From Garcia nutans (Eukaryota; Streptophyta; Magnoliopsida; Malpighiales; Euphorbiaceae): a stretch of 64,000 bases of DNA. Both the position numbers and the translations under genes were made by a program. The notes beneath the pieces are model-generated. The model was not told the DNA's origin, did no database searches, and saw only the letters and a list, made by a program, of their open reading frames with translations. Of the stretch, positions 25,388-36,420 are shown one piece after another. The DNA is taken from contig CANTUV010000076.1 of NCBI GenBank assembly GCA_947685225.1, forward strand, positions 4,030,001 to 4,094,000, read 5' to 3'. Each line of letters starts with the position of its first letter. Position 1 is the first letter of the stretch.

Positions 25388-27030
25388 ATGCGCAGTGATC
25401 GACAAGCTGTTTTAGAATATCTTAATCCTAAAATCGAAAAACAGTGTAGAGAAAATAATAGAGCAAGAAGAGAGAGACTTCACCTAAAAAAAGAAGAAAG
25501 ATAATAAATTCGGGCACAAGAGTCTATAGAAGAAGAAAGTAGAGTTGAAGTAGGGGAAACTAGTAATGAAGAAGTCAGTATGGATGACCCACAAGATCAA
25601 ATTTAACTAAGAAATCTCACTCTGAGAGAACATACCATGCCTAATGCTCAGATTGAATCAAGCATCACTCGATCTGCAGTGAATGCTAACAATTTTGAAC
25701 TTAAACCAGCTCTCATCAACATGGCTCAACAACAGCTTTTCTATAGCTTGAACCAGAAAGATGCTATTGCTCACTTGAAAAATCTCTTAGAAATTTATGA
25801 CATAATTAAGATGAATAGAGTCAGTGATGATGCAATTAGGCTACGCCTTTTTTTCTTCTCATTAAAGGACAAGGCAAAAGCTTGGTTGTAAGGACAAGTT
25901 GGTGGAACTTTCACCACATGGGACGATCTGTCCAAAGAATTTTTGGCAAAATATTTTCCTCCTAATAAGATTGCAAAATTCAAAAATGACATAACTAGTT
26001 TTATGCATTTTGATGGAGAGTCACTCTATGAAGTATGGGAGAGATTTAAAGACCTTTAAAGGAAGGGCACTCACCACGGGATTAAAGAATGGTTGATTGT
26101 GCAAACATTTTATGATGAAATAACAGGTCCATTGAGAAGTACAATAGATGCAGGTGCTGGAGGTGCTCTAATGAACAAAAATACAACTGAAGCTTTGGAA
26201 CTACTTGAATCCATGGCAGCAAATAATTATCATTAGTCTAGTGAGAGGTCTTTACCCAAGAAAGTAGTCGGTGTGCATGAAGTAGACGGGATATCATTAC
26301 TTTCAGCTAAGTTTGATGCCTTAACTAGGAAGTTGAAATATGTTAATCTTGCCACTGTAGGTTGTGAAGTGTGCGGTGAAAATCACCTATCTTTTGAATG
26401 CCCAGCTCAAGATTAAGTAAATTTTGTGGGAAATCAAAATAGAGCTCAACCAATAACTTATGAAAACACATACAATCCTAGTTTGAAAAACTATCATAAT
26501 TTATCTTAGGATGAAATTAAGGTAATCAGGGAAACCAATTCAACCAAAGAGGAATGTATCAACCACCATTTCTAAATCGTGGACAAGGTCAAGATAATTA
26601 CAAAGATAACAAGATGGGATATGAGGCTGCTTTAAAAAAATTTATTATTATTTCTAGTGAAATGTTTGACAAATTAGATAAACAATATGATCAATTGGAA
26701 GATAGGATGGATCAAATTGCTAGTCAAACTAGGAACCTTGAAGTGCGAATTGGAAAAATAGCTAGTTCTTCTAATTTAAAAAAGTCAAGGATCTCTTCCT
26801 AGTAAAATGGAAATAAATCCCAAGGAATATTATAAAGCAATTATGCTTAGAAGTGGGAAGGAGTTACAAGAGATAGTACCAAAGAAGGTTGAATTAGAAA
26901 GAGAAAGTAAGGAAATTAAAGAAGATGAGCAACATAAAGAGAGTGAGATTGAAAAGGAGCAAAGTGAGACACTCCCACCAAAAACAGAAGTGAAGTCCTA
27001 TGTACCACCTGTACCATTTTCTCAAAAACT
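25388..27030 (+). pseudogene. Athila-like gag, broken
   Basis: The reading frame begins MRSDRQAVLEYL at 25388 and continues with stops through the capsid region: LINMAQQQLFY, DDAIRLRLFFFSLKDKAKAWL, then WDDLSKEFLAKYFPP, then FYDEITGPLRSTIDAGAGG. A zinc knuckle near 26356-26406 reads CEVCGENHLSFEC, with three residues between the second Cys and His, a form typical of Athila-group Gag. Downstream is a Lys/Glu-rich linker (26554-27030). At least five in-frame stops show it is not functional. Gag normally forms the particle that packages the RNA. Confidence 0.85.
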
Positions 27031-27144
27031 TCAAAAGTAAAAGTGGAGAAACAATATGAAAAATTTCTTGAAGTGTTTAAACAATTAAGAATTAACATTC
27101 CTTTTGCAAATGCTCTTGCTTAAATACCTTCATATGTCAAATTT

Positions 27145-27771
27145 TTGAAGGAGATTCTTTCTAACAAGAGATCCATTGAAGAAAATGCAAGAGTCGCCCT
27201 AACTGAAGAATGCAATATTGTGATCCTGGACAAACTTTCATCCAAATTGAAAGATCCAAGGAGTTTTTCTATACCTTGCACTATTGGTGAATTTGACTTT
27301 AGTAAAGCTTTATGTGATTTAGGTACAAGTGTAAGTCTAATGCCAAATTCAATTTGTAGGAAGCTTGGATTCACAGATTTAAAGCTTACAAGGATGACAC
27401 TTCAATTAGCAGATCATTCTGTAAAATTTTCTTTGGGAATTACTGAGAATATGTTGGTTAAAATTGATAAATTTTATATTCTTGTTGATTTTGTTATTCT
27501 TGAAATGGAAGAAGATATTGAAAATTTTCTAATTTTAGGGAGACCATTTTTGACTAATGCAGGGGCTATGATAGATGTTAAGGGAGGTAAATTAACTTTG
27601 CAAGTGGGTGAAGAGAAAGTAGAGTTCAATCTCAATGAGTCCATGAAAGAATCAAGATTTATGGATGATTATTTTAGAGTTGATATTATTGATGAATTAG
27701 TTCAAGAAGCTTATGAAAAAGACTTTAGAGAGGATCCTTTAGAGGCTTGTTTAACTCGTAGCGCAACTTAA
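27145..27771 (+). pseudogene. Athila-like aspartic protease region
   Basis: An unbroken 208-residue frame contains FSKALCDLGTSVSLMPNSI, the active-site region of retroviral-type aspartic proteases in the Athila group (there usually CDLGASVNLMP), and later FLILGRPFLTNAGAMIDV, the second conserved strand. The protease cuts the polyprotein. This is the best-preserved part of the element, though it is cut off from gag and RT by stops on both sides. In this group the first Asp is followed by Leu-Gly-Thr/Ala-Ser rather than Thr-Gly. Confidence 0.82.
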
Positions 27772-27816
27772 GAAGATGACAATCAAGAGATTGTAGCTTG
27801 TGCTTATACCTTGTAG

Positions 27817-29373
27817 ATGACACAACCCATAGCTTTTAAGGAATTTGAAGAAATAGAAAAATCTATACCTTTACCACCCCCTTCAATTGAGAGACAACCT
27901 ATTTTTGAGATTAAACCATTGCCTTCTCATTTGAAATATATTTTTTTAGGACCCAATGAAAGCCTTCCAATAATTATAAATGCTCAATTATCTGAGGACC
28001 AATTAGAACAAACATTAGGTGTGATTAGAAATTTTAAGAAGGCTATAGGTTGGACTATTTCAGATATCAAGGGTATTAGTCCATCTTTGTATATGCATAG
28101 GATTTTAATGGAGGATGATTGTAAGTCGATTGTGGATACACACAGAAGATTGAACCCAATTATGAAGGAGGTTGTTAAAAGTGAAATTACTAAACTATTA
28201 GATGCATGGATTATTTATCCAATTTCGGATAGTCCTTGGGTAAGTCCGATACATGTAGTACCAAAGAAAGAGGGATGACACATGTTAAAAATAAAAAGAC
28301 ATGAGTTGTTTCCATCTAGGATAGTTACGGGTTGGCGAGTGTGTATATATTATAGAAAACTAAACAAAGTCACTCGTAAGGATCATTTTTCATTGCCTTT
28401 TATTGATTAAATGTTGGAGCGATTAGCTGGTAATGCATTTTTCTATTTGTTGGATAGATATTCAGGGTATTTTCAGATACCAATAGCTCCAGAAGATTAA
28501 AATAAGACAATATTTACTTGTCCATTTGGTACTTTTACTTATAGAAGGATGCTCTTTGGTTTGTGCAATGCACCTGCTATGTTTCAACGTTGCATTATGG
28601 CAATTTTTAGTGATTTTCCAGAAAAAATTATAAAAATTTTTATGGATGATTTTACTATTTATGGTACTTCTTTTGAAATTTGTTTGCAGAATTTAGCTGA
28701 GATGCTTCAAAGGTGCGAAGAAACAAATTTGGTGCTTAATTGGGAGAAATGCCATTTTATGGTTGAAGAGAGGATAATTCTTAGGCATAAAGTCTCACAA
28801 GCAGGAATTGAGGTGGACAAAGTAAAACTTGAAGTGATTGAGAAGTTGCCTCCACCTACAAACATCAAACAAATCCAGAGTTTTCTTGGACATGCTGAAT
28901 TTTATCAACATTTTTATTAAAGATTTTTCTAAAATTTCATAACTTTTATGTGAGTCATTAAGTAAAGATGTTGATTTTTATTTTTCTAATGATTGTTTAT
29001 TTGCTTTTAATAGGTTGAAGAAAGCATTAACCATAGCTCCAGTTATTTCTTCTACTGATTGGGCCTTACCTTTCGAGATCATGTGTGATGCTAGTGAGTT
29101 TGCAATAGGAGCTGTTCTTTGCCAAAGAACGGAAAAAAGGTGCTATGCTATTTACTATGCCAACAAGTTGCTTGATGATGCTCAAGTTAACTATGCTACT
29201 ACTGAGAAAGAGATGCTAGCAGTGGTTTATTCTTTAGATAAGTTTTGATCTTACATTATTGGGTCAAAAGTAATTGTGTACACAGACCATGCTACCATTC
29301 GGTACATTATGACCAAGAAGGAGGCAAAGCAACTTTTGATTCGTTGGATACTGTTAATTCAAGAGTTTAATAT
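27817..29373 (+). pseudogene. Athila-like reverse transcriptase and RNase H, broken
   Basis: Fragments in order: SPWVSPIHVVPKKEG, WRVCIYYRKLNKVTRKDHFSLPF, LLDRYSGYFQIPIAPED, FGTFTYRRMLFGLCNAPAMF, and the catalytic FMDDF (YxDD class) near 28641-28655. The RT thumb follows, with PTNIKQIQSFLGHAEFYQHF. RNase H begins near 29015 (PFEIMCDASEFAIGAVLCQR) and continues to TDHATIRYIM and LIRWILLIQEF. Stops (for example at 28276, 28408, 28498, 28918) interrupt it. After QEF the sequence jumps straight into integrase at about 29374, skipping the rest of RNase H and the His half of the integrase zinc finger. Confidence 0.87.
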
Positions 29374-30120
29374 GTATCGTGATGCACACAATTTTGTTAA
29401 GAGATGTGATAGTTGCCAAAGGTTAGAAAATATCTCAAGAAGAGATGATATGCCTTTAAACTCTATTTTAAAAGTTGAATTATTTGATGTATGAAAAATT
29501 GACTTTATGGGGCCATTTCCTTCTTCTTTGAGCAACTAATATATTCTTGTGGCTGTTGATTATGTCTCAAAATGGGTTGAAGCGATTGCTCGTCCATCTA
29601 ATGATGCTAAGGTAGAGATTCGTTTTCTTAAAAAATTTATTTTCTCTAGGTTTGGTGTACTAATGACTATTATTAGTGATGGAGGTTCACACTTTTACAA
29701 TAAAATTTTTGAAACTCTTCTTAAAAAATATGAAGTTCATTATAAGATAGCTACACCTTATCATCATAAATGAGTGGTCAGGTAGAGATTTCTAATAGAG
29801 AAATTAAGTGAATATTAGAGAAGACTGTTGGAAATTCTAGGAAAGATTGGGCACTGAAATTAGACGATACTTTATGTGTTTATAGGACTACTTTTAAGAC
29901 ACCTATTAGTATGTCTCCTTATAGGTTAATTTATGAAAAATCTTATCATCTTCCAGTAGAGTTAGAACATAGAGCATATTGGGCAATTAGAAAATTAAAT
30001 CTTGAAATGAAAACAACAGGTGAAAAGAGGTTATTTAAGCTAAGTCAACTTGAGAAATTGTACCTTAGTTCATATGAAAATGCTAAATTGTATAAATAGC
30101 AAACTAAGGCATGACATGAC
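29374..30120 (+). pseudogene. Athila-like integrase, internally deleted and broken
   Basis: The sequence starts in mid-domain with YRDAHNFVKRCDSCQR (the CxxC half of the HHCC finger), then ISRRDDMPLNSI, KIDFMGPFPSS, YILVAVDYVSKWVEAIA, and TIISDGGSHFYNKIF, which holds the second Asp of the D,D-35-E core. Then TPYHHK with a stop, and MSPYRLIYEKSYHLPVELEHRAYWAIRKLN at 29911, a typical Athila integrase C-terminus. No chromodomain follows. Stops at 29494, 29540 and 29773 show it is dead. Confidence 0.85.
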
Positions 30121-30609
30121 AAGCGTATCAAAGAGCATAATTTTTATGAAGGTCAATTTGTGTTATTGTTTAATTTTAGACTTAAACATTTTCCTAGAAA
30201 ACTTAAGTCTAGATGGTCAGGGCCATTTAAGATTGTTAAAGTTCATCATTCAGGAGCGGTGGACATTCAAAATAGCTCAAATTAAATTTTTACAGTTAAT
30301 GAATAGAGATTAAAGTCGTATATAAGTGGTGAACCAATTTATAAGGCTTTAGTGTGTTACTTTAATGTTTGAGCTTCAAAGAAAAAGGTCTAGCTGAAGA
30401 CTTTAAACAATGCTTTTGGGAGGCAACCCGGTTTTCTATCCTTTTATTTCCATCTAATCTTTGTGTTTTCAGTTACTTAGGTTAATTTGATAGTTTTTTT
30501 ACATAATATTTATTAATTTAGTTTGTTAATTTTCGCATGATGATGTTTTAATTCTTTGTTCTTTAATGTTTTCATTTTATTTTTATTGTCAAACAAGAGT
30601 GGTTATGGA

Positions 30610-30930
30610 GAAGAAAGAATAAGAAAATGTGAGTTATGAATCATTTATTTCTTGAAAAAAAAGTTGAGCCACTGTCACGATTGCGCTGTCCAGCGTGATC
30701 GTGGCAGAGGCGGCAGCCTCTGGTAGTACAAGGGCGCTGCTGTATTCCTTGGCAGTGTCTTGATCGTGACAGCCGTTGCCATTGCGACAAGCATGATTGT
30801 TTTTAAAAAAATTATTTCTGTCTCGATCGCGCCATCCCGCTGCTGCTAGTCGAGGGTCTATCGTGATCGTGACCACGTCGCGATTGCGATGGACCCAGAT
30901 TCGAAAAAAAATTATTTATAAAGCCTTATT
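30610..30930 (+). other. GC-rich, CGATCGTGA-rich block of the Athila-like element
   Basis: In otherwise AT-rich DNA this block repeats words such as GATCGTGA, CGATTGCG and TCGATCGCG in both orientations (for example near 30675, 30761, 30822 and 30860). Similar CG-palindromic patches are common in the non-coding parts of Athila-type elements. It lies between pol and the extra ORF. Short frames here are not proteins. Confidence 0.5.
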
Positions 30931-31189
30931 AGCCTTTCTCTCTCCTCACTTTTCTTTTCATCTTCTTCTTCTCTTTCTCTCACTCCCATACTCTCTCTCA
31001 AATCTCTAACTTGTCTTTTTCTCAAATCTATACAAATCTCACTCAAATCTTTCTAAATTTTTTCCTTAATCCAACAAATCCTTACCTAATCTACTAAATC
31101 CATTTCTCAAATCATTCAAAAATAGCTTCAAGAACAAAGAGTGTTGCAAGAAAAACTTCTTCAAGGAAGGGGAAAGAGAATGTTTCAAG

Positions 31190-32390
31190 CTCTTCAAGGG
31201 ATAAGGTAAATATATCTTCTCATTTTGAGGCTCATTTTTTAAATTTGATCAAGAAAAATATAAAAAATATTTCTCTCTATGCTTAAGAAATATTACTCCT
31301 TGTAGATATTTTAGCGATAGTGTTTTTGAACATTTGAGTTTAGATGATAGAATGAAACAATTATTTACTAGATTAGGTTGAACAAATTTGGTTCAAAAGA
31401 GATATGACACATATAAAGAACTCACTCTTGAAATTTTCACAACCTTTAAAATGTAAAAATCTAAGGATAAAAATTTAAAGTGTAGAATATTTGGTGTTAA
31501 TTATATAATTGATCATGGTATTATGTTCAAAGCTTTTGGTTTATCTAAGGGAGACGCTTGTACCCATTCTAAGAAATTTAATGTTGATAAATTTTAAAAA
31601 ACTTTAACTGAGTTTGATTCGTTCAATATAAAAAATGCACCTAATAGGCTGATTCGTGATCATAGTTTATTATTATTGCATCAATTTATGTGTCATTTTG
31701 TGTTTGGCAAAAAGAAAAGTAATAAAGTATCAGTACAAGAATTATTTATGTTGTATTGTGCTTTTAAAAATAAAAAAATATCTACAACATATCATATTTT
31801 TCAAAGCTTAATATTTATTGCTCAACATCCTAAGAGTACTATTACATTAGGACATATTGTTACTGGATTAACAGTCTATTTTAATATTTTAGATCCTAGC
31901 AATACGTCGATGGAATATATTAGTGGAGAGTCATATTCATTTGACACTTTATGTTGTGCTGAGATTTTGGATGCTAACAGTAGTTTAAGAGATCTCACAA
32001 TAATAAGGTGCTATAAGAAATTATTTCAAGGAGGTTCTACTAGTGCTACACTAAGTGATCAACCAGCACATGAAGAAGAGGACAATGAGGAAGAGGAGAG
32101 TGATGATGAAGAAGATGATGATAATGCCAATGATGAGCAGGGATAGCGACAAGTTTTAAATCGGCTCGATTCAATGGATGAAAAGAATCAGCAGATGAGC
32201 ACACAACTAAACATTATGGAGGCGTAGCAAAGGCAATATGACGATCAAATAGGGATCATGAATAGCAAACTTATCAATATGGAAAGGAGTTAGACTTATC
32301 ACAATTACAAGCTCATGAAGTATATTAAACTTTAAGATTTGTTTGTTCCTTCGCCGACTCCCTCACCTCTATCGTCGCTATGAGTCAGGA
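31190..32390 (+). pseudogene. Extra ORF downstream of pol (Athila ORF-1-like), broken
   Basis: Sense-strand pieces read KCRIFGVNYIIDHGIMFKAFGL, then an open 156-residue frame (31676-32146) beginning MHQFMCHFVFGKKKSNKVSVQELFMLYC and ending in an acidic run (EEEDNEEEESDDEEDD). After a stop there is a heptad-like segment, LDSMDEKNQQMSTQL and YDDQIGIMNSKLINME, likely coiled coil. Position after integrase and overall form match the Athila ORF-1 family of plant retroelements, whose function is not established. Stops at 31599, 32144, 32226 and 32290 break it. It could also be an unrelated captured gene; I think that is less likely. Confidence 0.6.
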
Positions 32391-32494
32391 AAGCTTCCAT
32401 CCTTTTCTTTTACTTATCATATTTTCTTTTTTCTTTTATTTATGGTATTCTTATTGTGGTTACATATTTTTCATTAGGGATAATATAAATTTTA

Positions 32495-32510
32495 AGTGTA
32501 GGAGGGGAGT
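32495..32510 (+). other. Candidate polypurine tract
   Basis: AAGTGTAGGAGGGGAG, a purine-rich tract after the extra ORF, has the position and form of the second-strand primer next to a 3' LTR. What follows does not begin TGATAAG like the 5' LTR, so either the 3' LTR is gone or this is not the tract. Confidence 0.35.
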
Positions 32511-33000
32511 ATTTGTTTGGTTTTATTAGTTTGTTTAATTTGTATTTTGTGAATTATGTTTCTTGTATTGTTATTTATGTTTTTTATTTTATTTTATTAG
32601 TTTTTTTAATTAATGTTTTGTGAATTACTTTCTTGTATTGTTGTTTGTGTTTTTTTTTTTGGTTTTTGTAAATTTAAAATTTAAAAAAGAAATTTCAGAT
32701 TTTGCTAAAAAAAGTAAATAATAAAATAATAATAATAATTATTATTAGATTTTATTTAAATGTTAGTTAGATTTCTTAGTTTATCTAGAATTAAGATATT
32801 ATCTTTTATTTTGAATTTAATTCTTTATCCTTAGTAGAATAAGAGTTTGATTTTAATTAGTGAACTTTAATAATAAGAGTTTAATTAGAATTTCTTTAGT
32901 TGAATAGTTTTAGGATTAGTCTTTATTTCTCCTCTATATAAGGTTAAATTTTTATCATCCTAATTCATAATTAGCATAGCCTTAGAAGAGAGAAAGACGA
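32511..33000 (+). other. AT-rich stretch with a two-copy tandem duplication and a TATA-like site
   Basis: A unit of about 70 bp (TTTTATTAGTTTGTTTAATT and onward) is repeated twice at about 32521-32660, each copy containing TTTTGTGAATTA and TTCTTGTATTGTTG. Near 32931-32942 the sequence CTCTATATAAGG forms a good TATA box about 100 bp upstream of the AT-hook frame. It could be the core of an LTR whose ends I cannot place. Confidence 0.4.
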
Positions 33001-33009
33001 ACAATAAAG

Positions 33010-33403
33010 AGAAATCATTTATTTGAAGTTGGAATAGAGATAGCATATAGGATCCCGAAAAAACCTTTTGTGAATCCACCTGTAGAAACACCTGAGCAAC
33101 TTACTACTTTCTATATTTTTAAGCGCGTTTATCCTGATCCTTATGAATGCACTTTTGATCTCGATGAGATAGTGGAGAGGAAAAAAATTAAAGAAAGTAT
33201 GGGAGAAAGTTGGATCCCAACTTGACTTGGTAGTTTTAGATAATACCTCAAGTGAAGATGATGAACCTAAGACATTACTAACAAAGAGGAAGAGAGATAG
33301 GTCATCTAAATTGGAGAAAAAGAAAAGAGGAAGACCTCCAAAGATCCCTAAAAAAGTTCAGTTCGATGAAGTAACTATTAAGAAAGAAGAGGAAGATGCT
33401 TAG
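33010..33403 (+). pseudogene. Unassigned frame ending in an AT-hook
   Basis: Not recognised. Two overlapping frames appear to be one protein with a one-base shift near 33200. The first reads IPKKPFVNPPVETPEQLTTF, then YIFKRVYPDPYECTFDLDE and IVERKKIKE. The second reads VGSQLDLVVLDNTSSEDDEPK, then a basic run ending KKKRGRPPK, an AT-hook of the RGRP type that binds the minor groove of AT-rich DNA, and closes with a stop at 33403. No start Met is seen. A TATA-like site lies about 100 bp upstream. It may be the tail of a transposable-element protein or a captured gene piece; there is no homologue I can name. Confidence 0.4.
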
Positions 33404-33739
33404 AAGTCTATAAATAACTCTTATTATTATTATTTTTACTTAAATAATATTTCTTTTTAGATTATGTTTTATTTTATTTCTTACTTAATTTTATGTCTTT
33501 TATTTTTAATTGTAGTAGACTTTAAATTTCAATTTAAAATAAATAATAGAACTTGTTCTACTCCTACTTTGCAAGCTATTTGGTTTGTGATCTCTACTTG
33601 ATCTTTACTTGTTATTAAGTAAATCAATTATTGTTATTTTAAATTTCAACTTGACTATTAAATTCTTTTAGCTATATGATGGAATTTGTGAATTTATATC
33701 TCCAATAATGGCAGGTTGTAAGGGCTATTAATGGGAAAC

Positions 33740-34155
33740 AAAATGCTCTCTAACTATGCGGTAGAGACTTGATATTGACTAGGTAAAATGTAATATTAAT
33801 GTTGTTATGGACAAGAAATGATTAGTTTTAGAGCATTGGTTAGAAATAGTGTTGGGGAAGTTTTGTCTGCTATGCAAGGTCGGAGTCAAAGACTTACAGA
33901 TTCCAACCTTGCTAAAGCTATTAGATTAAGAAAAGTTCTCAGTTGGATAAAGACGTGTGAGCTCCAAAATGTAAAAGTTGAATTAGACTCTTTAGTAGTT
34001 GTGCGGAGCTTGAAGAGTAAAGATCAAGACTTGTCTTATTTTGGCCTTGAGATTATATTGTATCCACTGATCGAACAAATAAATGGATGCAAATTGTCTT
34101 TTGTGAGAATGACAATCAACACAATGCTCATTCTTTAGCTAGATCTGTGTGACAT
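33740..34155 (+). pseudogene. LINE-type RNase H (RVT_3) fragment
   Basis: The frame (from 33740, with a stop before 33818) reads CNINVVMDKK, then ISFRALVRNSVGEVLSAMQG, then LAKAIRLRKVLSWIKT, VKVELDSLVVVRSLKS, DLSYFGLEIILYP and LSFVRMTINTMLILXARS. This is the RNase H-like domain found at the C-terminus of plant LINE ORF2 proteins. The first Asp region and the ELDS motif with the second Asp are visible; the usual NxxAHxLAR end is altered. It may be the other end of the LINE at 22.2 kb, separated by the Athila-like element. Confidence 0.75.
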
Positions 34156-34453
34156 ATGTTATTTTTATTTCTATCAGAGATGTAATTACTTCTAAGTTTC
34201 ATCATTAATAATATTTATGTTATAGAAGTTTGAAAAGATTATATATATAAACTCTATGTGGATCAAACAACTATAGAGGCAAAATCGAGAGAACAAGTAT
34301 CATTGAGATTACAGGCTAGCCAGTTGGGAGCCAGGAAAATTTGGATACTAAAATGGACCAAAAAAGTATGGTTAATTAATTATAATAAAAACTAAATATA
34401 ATAAAATAAAATAATGATAAGTTTTTTATCATTTAAATTTAAAAAATAATTAA
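34156..34453. other. Probable LINE 3' region
   Basis: No gene. This AT-rich stretch follows the RNase H end and precedes the right-hand 39-bp repeat; it may be the LINE 3' UTR and tail (ATAAAATAAAATAATGATAAG near 34400). Confidence 0.35.
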
Positions 34454-34492
34454 TTTTTATTTATATATAAGGAACCAATTCCACTCATAATT
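34454..34492 (+). repeat. Right copy of the 39-bp direct repeat
   Basis: Partner of the copy at 21926-21964: 37 of 39 bases match, with the same central ACCAATTCC word. It lies about 300 bp after the RNase H end, consistent with the far side of an inserted LINE. Confidence 0.65.
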
Positions 34493-34559
34493 ATACATAT
34501 ATTATTTATTAATTATTCCATGAAATAAATAAAAAGTAAAATTATTAATTTTTTATTGG

Positions 34560-34750
34560 GTGGTGGAGAACAAACTCACAAGCTAACCTAACACTTTTCT
34601 AGCAAACACAACTCCCATTCTATCATTTTTCAGTAAATCCAAGAGAGCATATGGAGGAGTATTTAAGGCATGAAAGCCAGTTGCATAAGATAAAGCGAGA
34701 CTAGCTAAAGCATCTGCTGCTTAATTTGCTTCTTTAAAAATAAAACCATT
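34560..34750 (-). pseudogene. LINE RNase H C-terminal scrap, opposite strand
   Basis: Read on the minus strand this short piece gives EAN, then AADALASLALSYATGFHAL and NTPPYALLDLLKNDRMG, the conserved end of plant LINE RNase H-like domains (EANxAADxLA followed by NxPP). It is a separate LINE copy from the plus-strand RNase H 400 bp to the left. One stop interrupts it, and nothing upstream of the EAN motif is kept. Confidence 0.6.
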
Positions 34751-35290
34751 AATATTTTAAGAAATGATAAAACTGAAAATTCATTTACCCTAACAAAAAT
34801 TTATACTTTTTATATTTAAATTCATTAAAATGATTTTTTATTTATATAATATTTTTAAAAAATAAAAGGTAGCGTTGGAGTTTACTTGTCCTCTCCATTT
34901 AAAAAAAAAAGAAATTTATAAACTTTTTAAATTATAAGATAGGATTATGTGCATGGAAAAAATGGTACACCCTCTCCTACATTAATTACGGTAAGCACAG
35001 CCTTTTGTTACAGTGTACTAAACAATTTCTTGCTCAAGACTTACTAGATTATTTTTTTTAATATTATATTATATTGGAGATGGGAGATAGATTTTAGGTC
35101 TATTGTACATATAGATGCATTTGCCAACTTCATAAGGGGTAGGCCTAACCATCATTTTTGGTTTCCTTAAACAAATAATACCAAAATTCTAAAAGAAAAT
35201 TAAAAATGTGATATGAAAAAGGAATAAATATGTGCTTATAAAAAATAAAACTGTACTTTTAATTGCTTAAAATAACTTTATATCTAGAAT
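34751..35290. other. AT-rich, no gene seen
   Basis: No coding frame or structured repeat is recognised in this stretch. Confidence 0.45.
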
Positions 35291-35390
35291 ACCAGTTGGG
35301 GTAGCTCAACTGGCCACCTGATGTTACTCTCAATTGAGAGGTCAGGAGTTCAAATCTTAAAAAATGTTTTCCAATGTTCGAGCTTTTAAT
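35291..35390 (+). mobile_element. SINE-like tRNA-derived sequence
   Basis: GGGGTAGCTCAACTGG resembles a pol III A box (TAGCTCAACTGG), and about 35 bp further on GTCAGGAGTTCAAATCTT resembles a B box (GGTTCGAATC). Both are spaced as in a tRNA head. The sequence cannot fold as a full tRNA, and it ends about 40 bp later in an (AT)n run, as short plant SINEs do. A target duplication is not clear. Confidence 0.55.
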
Positions 35391-36385
35391 ATATATATAT
35401 ATATATATAACAATATTTGTTTGAGCATTAATTTTGAATTTTGATTTTCAGTTTTCATAAAATATATAAGAATATTGAAATCCAAATAAATTCTTAAATT
35501 AATAAGTAATATAAGATTTTGAAATATTTTATATTATGTTTATCAAATTTGAGATTTTTTTTGAAGCTAATAAGAAAGACATTATTATATTTAATTACCA
35601 CATGGTGTAAGAAATCATGATATTATGTAATTGAGGTATATATATATTATATATATATATATGCATATATATTTCCACAAGTACTATTTTCTAAGGATCA
35701 CATATGAAGGAGCAGTAGACACAAATGTAGAGATTAAATATCAATGTTGCATTTTTTTCTCCCACACACCTAGTAGTGGTTTTGTCCATCGGATTTCAAC
35801 CGATCAAGGCTAGTAGCTCCTTATCCTTCATCGATTCAGTCAATTTTTAACCATTCTCAACCTCTCTCTTTCAAATCCCACCATTGTCAATCTCTTTCCC
35901 TATTGTAATCTTCATACCCCCAATCACCAAAAGACTAATTTACCCTTAAGACCCATAACCCTACCAAAGTCACCCAGCCTTTATTTTCCAGTTCTTGACC
36001 CAACCTCGGCTAATAGTAACCCAACCCCAAACATTGACTGGTCTAGCCAAACCAAAACTCTTGAAAATTGGCATCCATGGTGAATCCTTCTAAGACTCTC
36101 TGTTGGTCTCGCCGACACTCTGGTCAGACAACCAGAGAGATTTTAAGATTAACATTTTAAGGGCTCCCCTGTTTGTATTATAGGTTATTATTTTGATCTT
36201 TTGTCTATCCAATTTTAGCCCTGGCCTTAGTGGATCTGATGGTCTTCATGATAAAATATATGCAGTAGCAAAATGGGTATTTTTTATTTCACTACTATAA
36301 TTTTAGGTTTTCTGTTACCTATATGTTTAGGTTTACCAGCTTATTTTGACATATCAAGGTTATCATTTTATTTTTAGAGGCATAT
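35391..36385. other. No gene seen; possible LINE 5' region
   Basis: Begins with (AT)n tracts (35388-35410, 35638-35670). From about 35760 the base composition is richer in C and T, with phrases such as GGGCTCCCCTGTTTGTATT near 36161, which look like a non-coding leader of a retroelement. No protein frame is supported. Confidence 0.35.
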
Positions 36386-36420
36386 TATTCATACTTCTGT
36401 TTTTATGAAGATTTTAAATT

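Noticed and set aside
35291..35390. tRNA gene
   Set aside because: The A and B boxes are present, but acceptor and anticodon stems do not pair; a SINE head fits better.
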